Both the position numbers and the translations under genes were made by a program. From assembly GCF_011764445.1 (NCBI RefSeq), contig NZ_BLPG01000001.1:4030001-4094000 (forward strand): 64,000 nt of DNA. Reading direction: 5' to 3'. Below the pieces are notes generated by a model that ran no database searches, had not been told where the DNA came from, and saw nothing but the letters and a program-made list of their open reading frames with translations. Source of the DNA: Phytohabitans rumicis (lineage in GTDB: Bacteria; Actinomycetota; Actinomycetes; Mycobacteriales; Micromonosporaceae). Shown here piece after piece: positions 17,353-25,333 of this stretch; positions within the stretch are counted from its first letter, which is position 1; each line of letters starts with the position of its first letter.

Positions 17353-17396
17353 CCCGCCCTCCCCGTGCCGCCGGCACGGCGCCGGCCCGGCTTTCC

Positions 17397-17480
17397 GTCG
17401 ATCAAGGGCATATGGTCGTGCTTTGATCTCCAATCCACGACCTTTTGCCCTTGATCGACGCGCAAAGCCTTGATCGACGC
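17397..17480. repeat. Intergenic palindromic repeat, copy B
   Basis: It lies 45 bases after the YbdD-like gene in the same orientation as copy A. GTCGATCAAGGGCATATGG is answered by CCTTTTGCCCTTGATCGAC, followed by an outer AAAGCCTTGATCGACG. Arms carry a few substitutions relative to copies A and D, so it is an older or diverging copy. Confidence 0.85.
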
Positions 17481-17539
17481 GGGGTCGGCGGGGAGATCAC
17501 GCGACCCTCATCCGTCCGGGCCGCGCGACCTACACACGC

Positions 17540-17598
17540 GTGACTGGAACACCAGTGCTGTTATCGCGGTCCGACAACAGCACTGGTGTTCCAGTCAC
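17540..17598. repeat. Perfect 23-bp inverted repeat with 13-base loop
   Basis: The arm GTGACTGGAACACCAGTGCT continues to 17562 and is matched exactly by the reverse complement at 17576-17598, with ATCGCGGTCCGAC as the loop. No T tract follows, so it is not a classic intrinsic terminator, although a long hairpin could still end the cstA transcript. Its composition differs from the surrounding GC-rich DNA. No coding sequence covers it. Confidence 0.85.
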
Positions 17599-17624
17599 AA
17601 GCTGCGCCGCTCCCCGGTGATCGC

Positions 17625-17753
17625 TACGCCCTAGTAGGGGGACGCCGGTTGTGGGACCACCACTGAAAAGGGCGCCCCTTTGGGCGCGTGGAGCGGTATA
17701 GGGGCGCCCTCCTCACGCGCGAGCCCACAAGAGGGGACCCCTACTGGGGCGTA
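17625..17753. other. Self-complementary intergenic segment with nested and crossing pairings
   Basis: Four complementary pairs are visible. TACGCCCTAGTAGGGG (17625) pairs with 17738-17753 (15 of 16). TTGTGGG (17649) pairs with CCCACAA (17724). AGGGCGCCCCT (17669) pairs with AGGGGCGCCCT (17700). GCGCGTG (17684) pairs with CACGCGC (17714). The last two pairs cross, which would make a pseudoknot in RNA. There is no credible ORF. It may be a structured RNA, a decayed mobile element or a repeat; only self-complementarity is established. Confidence 0.5.
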
Positions 17754-17812
17754 ACAGGGGCCTCGCCGCGAGACCACCCCTGGCGCTCCCCCACACGCCG
17801 CACCCATGGCCC

Positions 17813-17899
17813 GCCGATCAAGGAAAACGTCGCCGATCAAGGGCAAACGGTCGTGGATTGGAGATCAAAGCACGACCATTTGCCCTTGATCGACGCGCA
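17813..17899. repeat. Intergenic palindromic repeat, copy C
   Basis: Opposite orientation to copies A and B: the outer GCCGATCAAGG comes first, then CGATCAAGGGCAAACGGTCG, a central GATTGGAGATCAAAG, and the right arm CGACCATTTGCCCTTGATCG. It lies 65 bases beyond the 3' end of the FHA gene and, with copy B, brackets the gene-free stretch 17.4-17.9 kb. Confidence 0.85.
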
Positions 17900-17964
17900 A
17901 GGCGGGCGGGGCGGCCGGGGCGGGCGCGGACGGCGGGTGCGCACGGCGGGAGGGGCGGGAGGGG

Positions 17965-18657
17965 TTAGGGGGAGGAGATTGTTAGGGCGGTCCAGGCGCC
18001 TAGGTAGATGACTGAGCCGTCGCGCAGGGGTACGGGGACGTTGGGGTCGATGGGGTTTGCGGACGGGTCGTTGACGTACGTGCCGTTGGCGGAGTCGAGG
18101 TCGACCACCGCCCACCCGCCCTCGTGCGGCACCAGCAGCGCGTGCAGGTGGGAGACGCCCGGGTCTTCGGGCGGCCCGACGAGGTCGATGTCCGGGGTGA
18201 CGCCGCGGGACCGGCTGCGCCGCCCGACCACCATCTGCTGGCCGGCCAGCTCGAAGCGGCGTTCGGCCACGAAGCGGGGGAACGCGAGCGTGCCGGCGTC
18301 CTCCCCGCCCATGGCCTTGATCACCTCGAAGTACGTGGAGTCGGCCCGCACCACGACGTGCCAGGCGGCCACCGGGGCCACCACCGGCGCCACGACCGGC
18401 GACGGGGACGAAGTAGAAGACGGGGGCGCCGACGGGGTAACCGGCGGGGCGAGGAGGAAGTCGTACCCGTCCTCCTCGCAGAAGCGACCCGTCTTCGGAG
18501 TGCTACAGACGGGACAAAGCACAGCGGGCGAAGACGAAGGAGTGGCCGTAACAGGAGCAGGAGCGGCGGGAGCGGTAGGAGCACCGGTCATCAGCGAGCC
18601 GCAGGTGTCGCAGTAGTCCAGGGTCTCCGACTCGTGACCCTTGGGGCAGGTCGCCAT
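17965..18657 (-). CDS. FHA-domain protein with N-terminal zinc ribbons
   Basis: The 230-residue cytosolic protein begins with two cysteine pairs forming zinc ribbons (CPKGHESETLDYCDTC near 4-19 and CPVCSTPKTGRFCEEDG near 48-64). A Pro/Ser linker and a C-terminal FHA domain (about 115-228) follow, with VVGRRS, VSHLHALL and NGTYVND as phosphothreonine-binding features. It is the last gene of the PknG block, its ATG overlapping the VWA stop by one base. By analogy with PknG and the FHA protein GarA, it may be a PknG substrate or reader; this is inference. Its 3' end is followed by palindromic repeat C. Confidence 0.85.
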   Translation of the reverse strand: MATCPKGHESETLDYCDTCGSLMTGAPTAPAAPAPVTATPSSSPAVLCPVCSTPKTGRFCEEDGYDFLLAPPVTPSAPPSSTSSPSPVVAPVVAPVAAWHVVVRADSTYFEVIKAMGGEDAGTLAFPRFVAERRFELAGQQMVVGRRSRSRGVTPDIDLVGPPEDPGVSHLHALLVPHEGGWAVVDLDSANGTYVNDPSANPIDPNVPVPLRDGSVIYLGAWTALTISSP

Positions 18658-19952
18658 CAGCCCTCCTCGGCCGGCTTCTTCTTGACGCGCACCGTCTTGA
18701 CGGAACGCACGTCGGCCAGCTCCGCGTCCACGCTGGCGACCTGCTTCTTCAGCCGTACCGTGCCGGTGGGCGCGTCGATCACCTCGACGACGCGGTTGAG
18801 GAGTTTCGCCGTACCCTCGTGGCCGGACTCGTTGGCGAGCTGGACCGCGCGGCCGAGTTTCGCGGTGGCGGTTTCGACGTCGCCGTCGGCGTGGGCCTTG
18901 AGCCCGTCCTGGATGACCGCGGCCAGCTCGGCCTGGCCGGTGTAGTGGGCGACCTGCGGATTGATCCTCGTGGAGAGGGCCGTGTCGTCGGTCCAGCGGG
19001 CCAGCACCCGCTTTTCGGTGAGCACCTGGCCGCCGCTGACGAGGCTGATCCGGGCGGCCAGCACCTCCTCGCCGATCGCGTCGGGCTCGACCTCCACCGA
19101 GACGTGGTAGTCGCGGCTCTCCGCGCCCCAGGCGCCGGTCGGGTAGTCGCCGATCCGGGCGCTCACCTCGGTGCGGCGGCCGGTGAGGTCCTCCACCTGG
19201 GGGAAGACCTGCTTCACGAAGCGGAGCTTCGCGCCGGCGGGGGTCCACAGGCGCAGCGAAACGTCGGCCACCGACTTGCCCATGGCGGACTCGGTCATCG
19301 CCCGGAACGCGGCCGGCAGCTCGGCCGGGTCCTCCAGGCCGTCCGCCGTGCCGAGCAGCGTGGAGGCGACCTTGCGCAGCTCGGTGGCCACCCAGTCGGT
19401 GCCGATCCCCCGGCTGTCGCAGACGAACTTGCCCTCGCACGCGTCCAGTACGCGCTGGAAGTCCTGCGGGGTCTCGTGCTGGTTCTGCCCGTCGGTGAGC
19501 AGGATCGCGTGCTTCACCTCAGCCTGCTGGCCGGCGAAGAGGAAGTTGGCGAGGTCGAGCCAGCGGCCGATGGCCGTACCCCCGTCGGCCCGCAGGCGGG
19601 TGACGGCGGCCTTGGCCTCGGCCCTGGACTTCGCGTCGGCCGGGACCATCCGGTTGTCGCCCGGGTAGATCATGTGGGCGCCGGCGGTGCCGGCGATGAC
19701 GGCGAACGCCACCCCGTCGCGGAGCGTGTCGATGGCGACGGCGGTCGCCTTCTTGGCCTCGGCGATCTTGGTGCCGGGCATGGCCATGGAGCCGGACGTG
19801 TCGACCATGATGACCTGCGCGGCGGTGAGTGCTGTGGAGGTGTCGCGCAGGTCGCCGCCCTGCGCGGTCACCGTGACGATCGCGTCGACGACGCGGCCGC
19901 CCTCGGGCAGGAACTCGTTCTGGTCGATCTCGGCCGAGAACTGCGCGGTCAT
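18657..19952 (-). CDS. VWA-domain protein of the PknG/PP2C operon
   Basis: The 431-residue protein has a von Willebrand A domain (about residues 42-230) with an intact MIDAS: DTSGSM near 51-56, the threonine in DGGTAIG, and LLTDGQ. This is followed by a beta-rich domain and a C-terminal helical part ending in KKKPAEEG. VWA-MIDAS proteins act as metal-dependent protein-binding scaffolds. Its position between a PP2C phosphatase and an FHA protein suggests assembly of a phosphorylation-dependent complex. Its start overlaps the phosphatase stop by four bases. It has no signal peptide, so it is probably cytosolic. Confidence 0.85.
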   Translation of the reverse strand: MTAQFSAEIDQNEFLPEGGRVVDAIVTVTAQGGDLRDTSTALTAAQVIMVDTSGSMAMPGTKIAEAKKATAVAIDTLRDGVAFAVIAGTAGAHMIYPGDNRMVPADAKSRAEAKAAVTRLRADGGTAIGRWLDLANFLFAGQQAEVKHAILLTDGQNQHETPQDFQRVLDACEGKFVCDSRGIGTDWVATELRKVASTLLGTADGLEDPAELPAAFRAMTESAMGKSVADVSLRLWTPAGAKLRFVKQVFPQVEDLTGRRTEVSARIGDYPTGAWGAESRDYHVSVEVEPDAIGEEVLAARISLVSGGQVLTEKRVLARWTDDTALSTRINPQVAHYTGQAELAAVIQDGLKAHADGDVETATAKLGRAVQLANESGHEGTAKLLNRVVEVIDAPTGTVRLKKQVASVDAELADVRSVKTVRVKKKPAEEG

Positions 19953-20926
19953 GGGGCAGATCCTCCAGTAGCTGGGAAGGAGAGTACGGCGATCGCGATG
20001 TTGTCGTGCCCTCCGCCGTCGAGGGCGACCTTGGTGAGGTGCCGGGCCACGTCGATGGGGGTGCCGGTGGCGGCGGCGGTGAGTTCGGCTGGGTCGGACA
20101 GGTAGTGGTGCAGGCCGTCCGAGCACACCAGCAGCTGGCCGGGTCCCGCCGGCCGGAGCGTGGTGACCTGCGGTTCGGCGTCGGTGGAGTCGGCGCCCAG
20201 CCAGCGGATGAGCGCCCGGGAGGAGGCGTCACTGTCCACGGTGGCCGGTGCCGGACGCCCGGCGGCGAGCTGTCCGGCGATCGAGTCGTCGATGGTCAGG
20301 CACGCCGGCTCGGGCCCCAGCCAGTACGCCCGGCTGTCGCCGATCCAGCCCACCGTCACGGCATCCCCGCACGCGATCGCGGAGACGTACGTGCAGCTGG
20401 GCGGGGCGTCGCTGTCGTCCGGGCCGGCCGCCGAGCGGGCCGCCTTGGCCGCGGCCTGGGCGCCCTGGTGGGTCGCCTCGGTGGGATCGGCGCCCGCGGA
20501 CAGGGCGGCGAGCAGCGTCGTCATGCCGGCCTCGGCCGCGCCGTGCGATGCCGCGTCCGCGCGGGTGGACGTCGACACGCCGTCACACACCACCGCCACA
20601 AGGCCGCCGTCGAGCCGGCCGATCACGACCGCGTCCTCGTTGCGGGGGCGCCGCCGGCCCTTGTCGGTGACCGCGGCGACCGTGTCCAGGTCCAGCTCGG
20701 CATGGCCGCGCCCGATCGCCCGCCGCCGTCCACAGTGGTCGCAGTAGGAGGTCGACGCGTCGACGAAGGACGCACCGCAGCCCGCACACTCGGCGCCCGC
20801 CGCCCGGGAGGAAAGCCAGACGGTGGGCACCGGCGGTGCGCCGCCGGTCTCCAGGTTGCGCCCGCAGATCTCGCAGAACCGGTGGTCCGGCTCGCTCGGC
20901 GGCCCGTGCTCGGGACATGCCCTCAT
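19949..20926 (-). CDS. PP2C-family serine/threonine phosphatase with N-terminal zinc ribbons
   Basis: The 325-residue protein has two N-terminal zinc ribbons (CPEHGPP...FCEICG and CAGCG...CDHCG). A PPM/PP2C domain from about residue 80 shows the metal-binding motifs RPRNEDAV, VCDGVS, GDSRAYW, CSDGLHHYL and GGHDNIAIAV. No transmembrane helix is seen, unlike PstP. It sits directly after pknG with a four-base overlap and is the obvious candidate to reverse PknG phosphorylation. The zinc ribbons are shared in style with the PknG and FHA proteins of the same operon, hinting at a common interaction module. Confidence 0.92.
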   Translation of the reverse strand: MRACPEHGPPSEPDHRFCEICGRNLETGGAPPVPTVWLSSRAAGAECAGCGASFVDASTSYCDHCGRRRAIGRGHAELDLDTVAAVTDKGRRRPRNEDAVVIGRLDGGLVAVVCDGVSTSTRADAASHGAAEAGMTTLLAALSAGADPTEATHQGAQAAAKAARSAAGPDDSDAPPSCTYVSAIACGDAVTVGWIGDSRAYWLGPEPACLTIDDSIAGQLAAGRPAPATVDSDASSRALIRWLGADSTDAEPQVTTLRPAGPGQLLVCSDGLHHYLSDPAELTAAATGTPIDVARHLTKVALDGGGHDNIAIAVLSFPATGGSAP

Positions 20927-23154
20927 GTGAGCGTCCGGGGGCGAACAGCGTTCGCCTGGTCCACCAGCGCGATCTTGTGGTCCGGGTCGCGGGCGAACTG
21001 GGCCATCGTCCGGTACGCCCGTTCCAGCCCGAACCGCAGGCCGCGCTCGGTCAGCGGGTGGCCGAGCACCTGCACCCCGTCCGGCAACCGGTGCGCCGGC
21101 AGGTGCGTGCCGGTGATCCAGTCCAGGGCGGCCTTGAGCATCTCGACGGTGAGCAGCGCCTGCCGTTCGACGTCGAGGACGAGGCGCTCCAGCCGGCCGG
21201 CCGCCGCCAGCAGGGAGTGCTGATCAGCGACGAGGCTGGCGCGTACGGCGGCCACCTGCGCGGTGATGTGGTGACTGGAGCTGTCCGGCACCTGGTCCAG
21301 GACGGCCAGCGTGCCGTCCCGGTCGCCGGCCGCCAGCCGGATCCGGGCCAGCCCGAACGCCGCGCTGATGAACCCGCGGTCGACCCGCCAGACCCGGTCG
21401 TACAGCTTCTCGGCCGCGGCCGTGTCGCCGGTGCACTCGATGGCCGCGGCGAGCGCCAGCCGGGCGGCCGGCTCACCGGGCAGCTCGCCGTAGACCGCGT
21501 CGAATGCCACCCGGGCGTCCCCCGGCCTGCCGGCGGCGAGCGCCGCGATGCCGCGGTACCAGTCAACGCGCCAGTCGAACGGGTCCGCCACCGTGAGCGC
21601 GTCCAGGTCGGTGCCGGCCGCGTCCAGGTCACCGGCCTCGATGCGGGCCCGGACCAGGCGCAGCGACACCTCCGTGCTCCGCACCGGCGGCGCCTCCAGC
21701 TGGCGGACCAGCTCGGCCGGGTCGGTGCTGCTCAGCGTGGCGAGGAAGCCGGCGCCCGGGTCGAGCACGTCCACCTGCGGCAGCGGCAGCGCACCGGCCA
21801 CGTCCGCCGGCCGCAGGTCGGCCGCGACGGCGGCCGCGCCCACCTCGCCGGCCCCGGTGCCGAACGCCCGCCGCTCCGGCGTGAACTGCCGGGACAGCGC
21901 CGCCCGGGGCGCACCGTCCACAGCGGACAGCACCTCCCGGAGTACGCCGAGCAACTGCTCGCTCATCTCGGAGGCGGACTGGAACCGGCGGGCCGGGTCG
22001 CGATGGATGGACCGCCGCAGCAGCCGGTAGTACGACTCCTCCTGGGCCAGCAGCGGGATGTCGGCGCGCTCCGGCAGCGACGACGCGTACGTCGTGGAGA
22101 AGCCGCGGAACTCGAAGCTGAGCACCGCCAACGACCGCCCGACCGTGTAGATGTCGGACGCGATCGACGGGCCCACCTCGGCGACGTCCGGCGCCTGGTA
22201 GCCGGGCGTGCCGTAGACCGCGCTGACGTCGTCGTCGATCCGGCGTACGGCACCGAGGTCGATGAGCTTGAGCTGCTCCTCGGCGTGGATCACGTTGTCC
22301 GGCTTGAAGTCGCAGTAGAGCAGGTCGCGCCCGTGCAGGTAGCCGAGCGCGGGCAGCACCTCGGCGCCGTACGCGAGCACCTCGGCCAGCGGCATCACCC
22401 GTGCGCCCTCGGCGCGCCGGGCCATCAGCATGTCCCGCAGCGACTGGCCGCCGACGTACTCCATGACGATGTAGCCCACCGGCACGCCGGTCTTCGGGTC
22501 GGGGTGCTGCACGAAGTCGTGGATCTTCACGATGCTGGGGTGGTCGATCTCGACCAGGTACCGGCGCTCGGTCACGGCGGCCGCCATCGCGTCCGCGTCA
22601 CCAGTGTTGATCAGTCCCTTGAGGACGACCCAGCGGTCGCTCACCGAGTCGGCGAGGTTGCGGTCCCGGGCTAGGTAGATCCAGCCCAACCCGCCGTACG
22701 CCAGCGCGCCGAGCACCTCGTACCGGTCGTTGACGACGTCGCCCGACCCCAGCCGGGGCACGAACGAGAAGGCGTGGCCGCAGTTCGGGCAGAACCCCTC
22801 CACCCGGCCCGGCTTGCCGTCCTTGCCGCGCCCCACCGGCTCCTCGCACTTGACGCAGAAGCGCCGCGACTCGGACACCTTCGGGTCGGTCATGACGGCG
22901 GTGGCCGGGTCGCGCAGCGGCACCCGGGGCAGGTCGATCAGCCCGGCGCCCAGCCCGCCGCGCGACGAGCCGCGGCTGCGCCCGGACGACGGCGTCGTAC
23001 GCCCGGACGCGCTCACCGTGGCCACCGACGGGGTGGTGGCCGTCGACGCCTGCTTGGGCACCGCCGTGGCGGACGCCGGTGCCTTGCGGCCGCACTCGTC
23101 GCAGTAACCGTCGGCGCCGTACGAGCCGGGGCAGCCGGGCCGGACACACCTCAT
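20923..23154 (-). CDS. pknG: Serine/threonine protein kinase PknG
   Basis: The 743-residue protein follows the PknG plan: an N-terminal zinc ribbon, a rubredoxin-like module (FCVKC near 99 and FCPNCGHAF near 120), a kinase domain, and a long TPR-rich C-terminus. Kinase features are the AYGGLGWIYLA glycine loop and VVLKGL lysine. The atypical YCDFKPDNVI and LIDLGAV replace HRD and DFG, as in mycobacterial PknG. Known PknG phosphorylates FHA proteins and controls 2-oxoglutarate/glutamate metabolism. Upstream glnX-glnH and downstream phosphatase and FHA genes, all overlapping, fit an amino-acid-responsive phosphorylation circuit. Confidence 0.95.
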   Translation of the reverse strand: MRCVRPGCPGSYGADGYCDECGRKAPASATAVPKQASTATTPSVATVSASGRTTPSSGRSRGSSRGGLGAGLIDLPRVPLRDPATAVMTDPKVSESRRFCVKCEEPVGRGKDGKPGRVEGFCPNCGHAFSFVPRLGSGDVVNDRYEVLGALAYGGLGWIYLARDRNLADSVSDRWVVLKGLINTGDADAMAAAVTERRYLVEIDHPSIVKIHDFVQHPDPKTGVPVGYIVMEYVGGQSLRDMLMARRAEGARVMPLAEVLAYGAEVLPALGYLHGRDLLYCDFKPDNVIHAEEQLKLIDLGAVRRIDDDVSAVYGTPGYQAPDVAEVGPSIASDIYTVGRSLAVLSFEFRGFSTTYASSLPERADIPLLAQEESYYRLLRRSIHRDPARRFQSASEMSEQLLGVLREVLSAVDGAPRAALSRQFTPERRAFGTGAGEVGAAAVAADLRPADVAGALPLPQVDVLDPGAGFLATLSSTDPAELVRQLEAPPVRSTEVSLRLVRARIEAGDLDAAGTDLDALTVADPFDWRVDWYRGIAALAAGRPGDARVAFDAVYGELPGEPAARLALAAAIECTGDTAAAEKLYDRVWRVDRGFISAAFGLARIRLAAGDRDGTLAVLDQVPDSSSHHITAQVAAVRASLVADQHSLLAAAGRLERLVLDVERQALLTVEMLKAALDWITGTHLPAHRLPDGVQVLGHPLTERGLRFGLERAYRTMAQFARDPDHKIALVDQANAVRPRTLT

Positions 23155-24353
23155 GGGTGTCCCCTCTCCGTGAGGTCGTTGAGGTAACGCTGGTAGGCGA
23201 CCACCGCGCGGGTGGCCGCCGGAAGGTCACACGGGCTCGTGTAGAGCAGGTCCTGCGCGGCCCGGTGCCGGGCGGACAGCTCGTCGTGCTCGACCAGGCC
23301 CATCCGGCCGGCCCGGGAGCGATAGGCGTCGAGCCGGCCACGCAGCTCGGCCCGGCGCTGCAGCAGCCCGTCGGCCGCCTCGTACACGTGCGCGGCCCGC
23401 TCCCGCGCCTGCGCCACCGAACGCTCCACAATAGACAGCTCGTCGGCCAGCCGGGCCCAGCGCCGCTCCCGCTCCAACTGCCCGAGCTGCGCCAGGTGCG
23501 CGCGCAGCGCGGGCACCGCGTCCGGCACCGGCGGCAGGCCCGCATGCGCGATCTTCGCCTCCGCGAGGGCATGCACGCGCCGCGCCTCACTCTCGGCCGC
23601 GGCCACCTTGTCCACCGCCGCGATCAGCCTTCGGACCATTTCCGGGTACGCCGTGCGCAGTCCCGCCAGCCCGGCGATCCGTTTGGTCAGCGCGTCGATC
23701 TCGGCGAGCAACCCGGCCGGCGGCCCGCTCGCGCCGAAGGGGTCCCGCAGCGCCTCCGCCTGTGCCTCGCCCAGCCGCGCCGCGATGCCGTCCACATCGG
23801 ACCGGGCGAGGGCGTCGCCGCCGAGGTCGACCGCTTCCGACCGGGCCCGCGCCAGCGCGTCCATGGGCACCACGTACCAGGCCGCGACCCGGCTGCTGGA
23901 CGCCTCGACCTCGCCGAGCGCCCGTACCACCTCGGCGGCCACGGTCTCCAGGTCGCCGGCCAACCCCGGCAGTGTCTGCCATGTGGTGGGCGCGCCCGCG
24001 CTCGGATCGTCGACCACGATCCCGTCCGAGGTCAGCCCGATCACCGCGCCGCGCAGCACGGAGGTGAGGACGCGCAGTTCGCCCTCGCCCGGCCGGGACC
24101 GCTCGGCGCGTACCGTCTTGGCCCGGTCGAGCTGGGCGCCCAGCGCGGCGAACTGCGACCACAGCACGTCCACCGCGGCCAACACCTCGACCGCCACCTG
24201 CTGGGTCTTGCCACGCAGGCCGCCGCTGCGCAGCAGCACGAGGGCGGGGTGACCGTCCATTTCGTACATGGCCGCCGAGATCCGGTCGTACGCGGCCACC
24301 AGCCCGACGATGGCCCGGTCGACCTCGTCGCGGCTCATCGGCGGCGTCGTCAC
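23151..24353 (-). CDS. Coiled-coil protein between glnH and pknG
   Basis: This ~400-residue cytosolic, mostly helical protein is rich in Ala, Arg, Glu and Leu. Long heptad-like stretches run from about residue 215 to 385 (for example AAVDKVAAAESEARRVHALA and DELSIVERSVAQARERAA). No catalytic motif was recognised. GTG 24353 was chosen because it starts two bases after the glnH stop and gives MTTPPMSRDEVDRAI; the stop overlaps pknG by four bases. Such a gene is not part of the minimal mycobacterial glnX-glnH-pknG set. A scaffold or adaptor linking sensor and kinase is possible, but no function is established. Confidence 0.7.
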   Translation of the reverse strand: MTTPPMSRDEVDRAIVGLVAAYDRISAAMYEMDGHPALVLLRSGGLRGKTQQVAVEVLAAVDVLWSQFAALGAQLDRAKTVRAERSRPGEGELRVLTSVLRGAVIGLTSDGIVVDDPSAGAPTTWQTLPGLAGDLETVAAEVVRALGEVEASSSRVAAWYVVPMDALARARSEAVDLGGDALARSDVDGIAARLGEAQAEALRDPFGASGPPAGLLAEIDALTKRIAGLAGLRTAYPEMVRRLIAAVDKVAAAESEARRVHALAEAKIAHAGLPPVPDAVPALRAHLAQLGQLERERRWARLADELSIVERSVAQARERAAHVYEAADGLLQRRAELRGRLDAYRSRAGRMGLVEHDELSARHRAAQDLLYTSPCDLPAATRAVVAYQRYLNDLTERGHP

Positions 24354-24355
24354 AG

Positions 24356-25333
24356 TCAATCCCGGTACCGGGCGACGGGCGGGGCCGGGGTCGCGCCGAG
24401 CGACGACAGCCACTGGTTGTAGAGGCGGGTCCAGGTGCCGTCCGCGCGCAGCTTCTCCAGCACCGCGTTGACGAAGCGCACCAGGTCGGGCGACTCCTTC
24501 TTCATCGCCATGCCGTACGGCTCCTCGGTGAACCTCTCCGGCAGCACCCGCGTGCCCCGGTCCTGCGCGGCGAAACCGGCGAGGATCGCGTCGTCCGTGG
24601 AGACCGCGGCCACCTGGCCCTGCTGCAGCAGCACGAGGCAGTCGAGGGCGTCATTGGCCGACACCGGCAGGGCCTGCGGCGCCTTCGCGGCGATGTTGCG
24701 GATCGACGTGCTGCCGGTCGCCGCGCACACCTTCTGGCCGGCCAGGTCCTTGAGTCCAGTGATCTTCGAGTCGCGGGTGACCAGGATCGCCTGGCCCGCG
24801 CTGAAGTACTCGGTGGAGAACGACACCCGCTGCCACCGGTCGCAGTTCATCGTCATGCTGCGGATGACGATGTCGACGCGGCCCTCCTGGACGGCCTTCT
24901 CCCGGTCGGCCGTGGTGATCGTACGGAACAGCACCTTGTTGGGGTCGCCGAAGATGGCCCGCGCCAGCTCCTTGGCCAGGTCGATCTCGAAACCGACGAG
25001 GTCGCCGCTGCGCGCGTCGCGGTAGCCGAAGCGGTAGTTGTTCTGGTCGACGCCGACGACGAGGCGCCCGGCCTTCTGGATGCGCGCCATCGTCGTACCG
25101 GCCGGCATCTGGCGGGGTGCCGGCAGCGCACCGGACGGGCGCAGGCTGGCCCGCGGGTCGCAGGAGCCGGACGGCGCCGCGCTGGTGGTCGGCAACACCG
25201 CCGGGTCGTGTACGCCGACCGGCAGCGGTGGGTCCACAATGGTCTGTCCACTGGAGCCGGAGCCGTTCGACGAGCACCCGGCGACGGCGAGCACCGCCAA
25301 GGCGACGGCCACGACGCGGGCCCGGGCACTCAT
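24356..25333 (-). CDS. glnH: GlnH-like amino-acid-binding lipoprotein
   Basis: This 325-residue solute-binding protein has a lipoprotein signal (LAVLAVAGCSS, Cys at about 20) and an SBP_bac_3 fold from about residue 80. Typical stretches are VGVDQNNYRFGYRD, GFEIDLAKELARAIFG and a late MAMKKESPDLVRFVN. No ABC permease lies beside it. Instead it is coupled to a GlnX homologue, as in mycobacteria, where GlnH binds aspartate/glutamate and signals through GlnX to PknG. The start overlaps the glnX stop by four bases. Ligand identity is inferred from that precedent. Confidence 0.9.
   Translation of the reverse strand: MSARARVVAVALAVLAVAGCSSNGSGSSGQTIVDPPLPVGVHDPAVLPTTSAAPSGSCDPRASLRPSGALPAPRQMPAGTTMARIQKAGRLVVGVDQNNYRFGYRDARSGDLVGFEIDLAKELARAIFGDPNKVLFRTITTADREKAVQEGRVDIVIRSMTMNCDRWQRVSFSTEYFSAGQAILVTRDSKITGLKDLAGQKVCAATGSTSIRNIAAKAPQALPVSANDALDCLVLLQQGQVAAVSTDDAILAGFAAQDRGTRVLPERFTEEPYGMAMKKESPDLVRFVNAVLEKLRADGTWTRLYNQWLSSLGATPAPPVARYRD

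Noticed and set aside
17688-18011. Plus-strand ORF over the gene-free stretch
   Set aside because: It runs through the self-complementary segment and repeat C, is Gly/Arg-only at its end, and overlaps the 3' end of the FHA gene in antisense.
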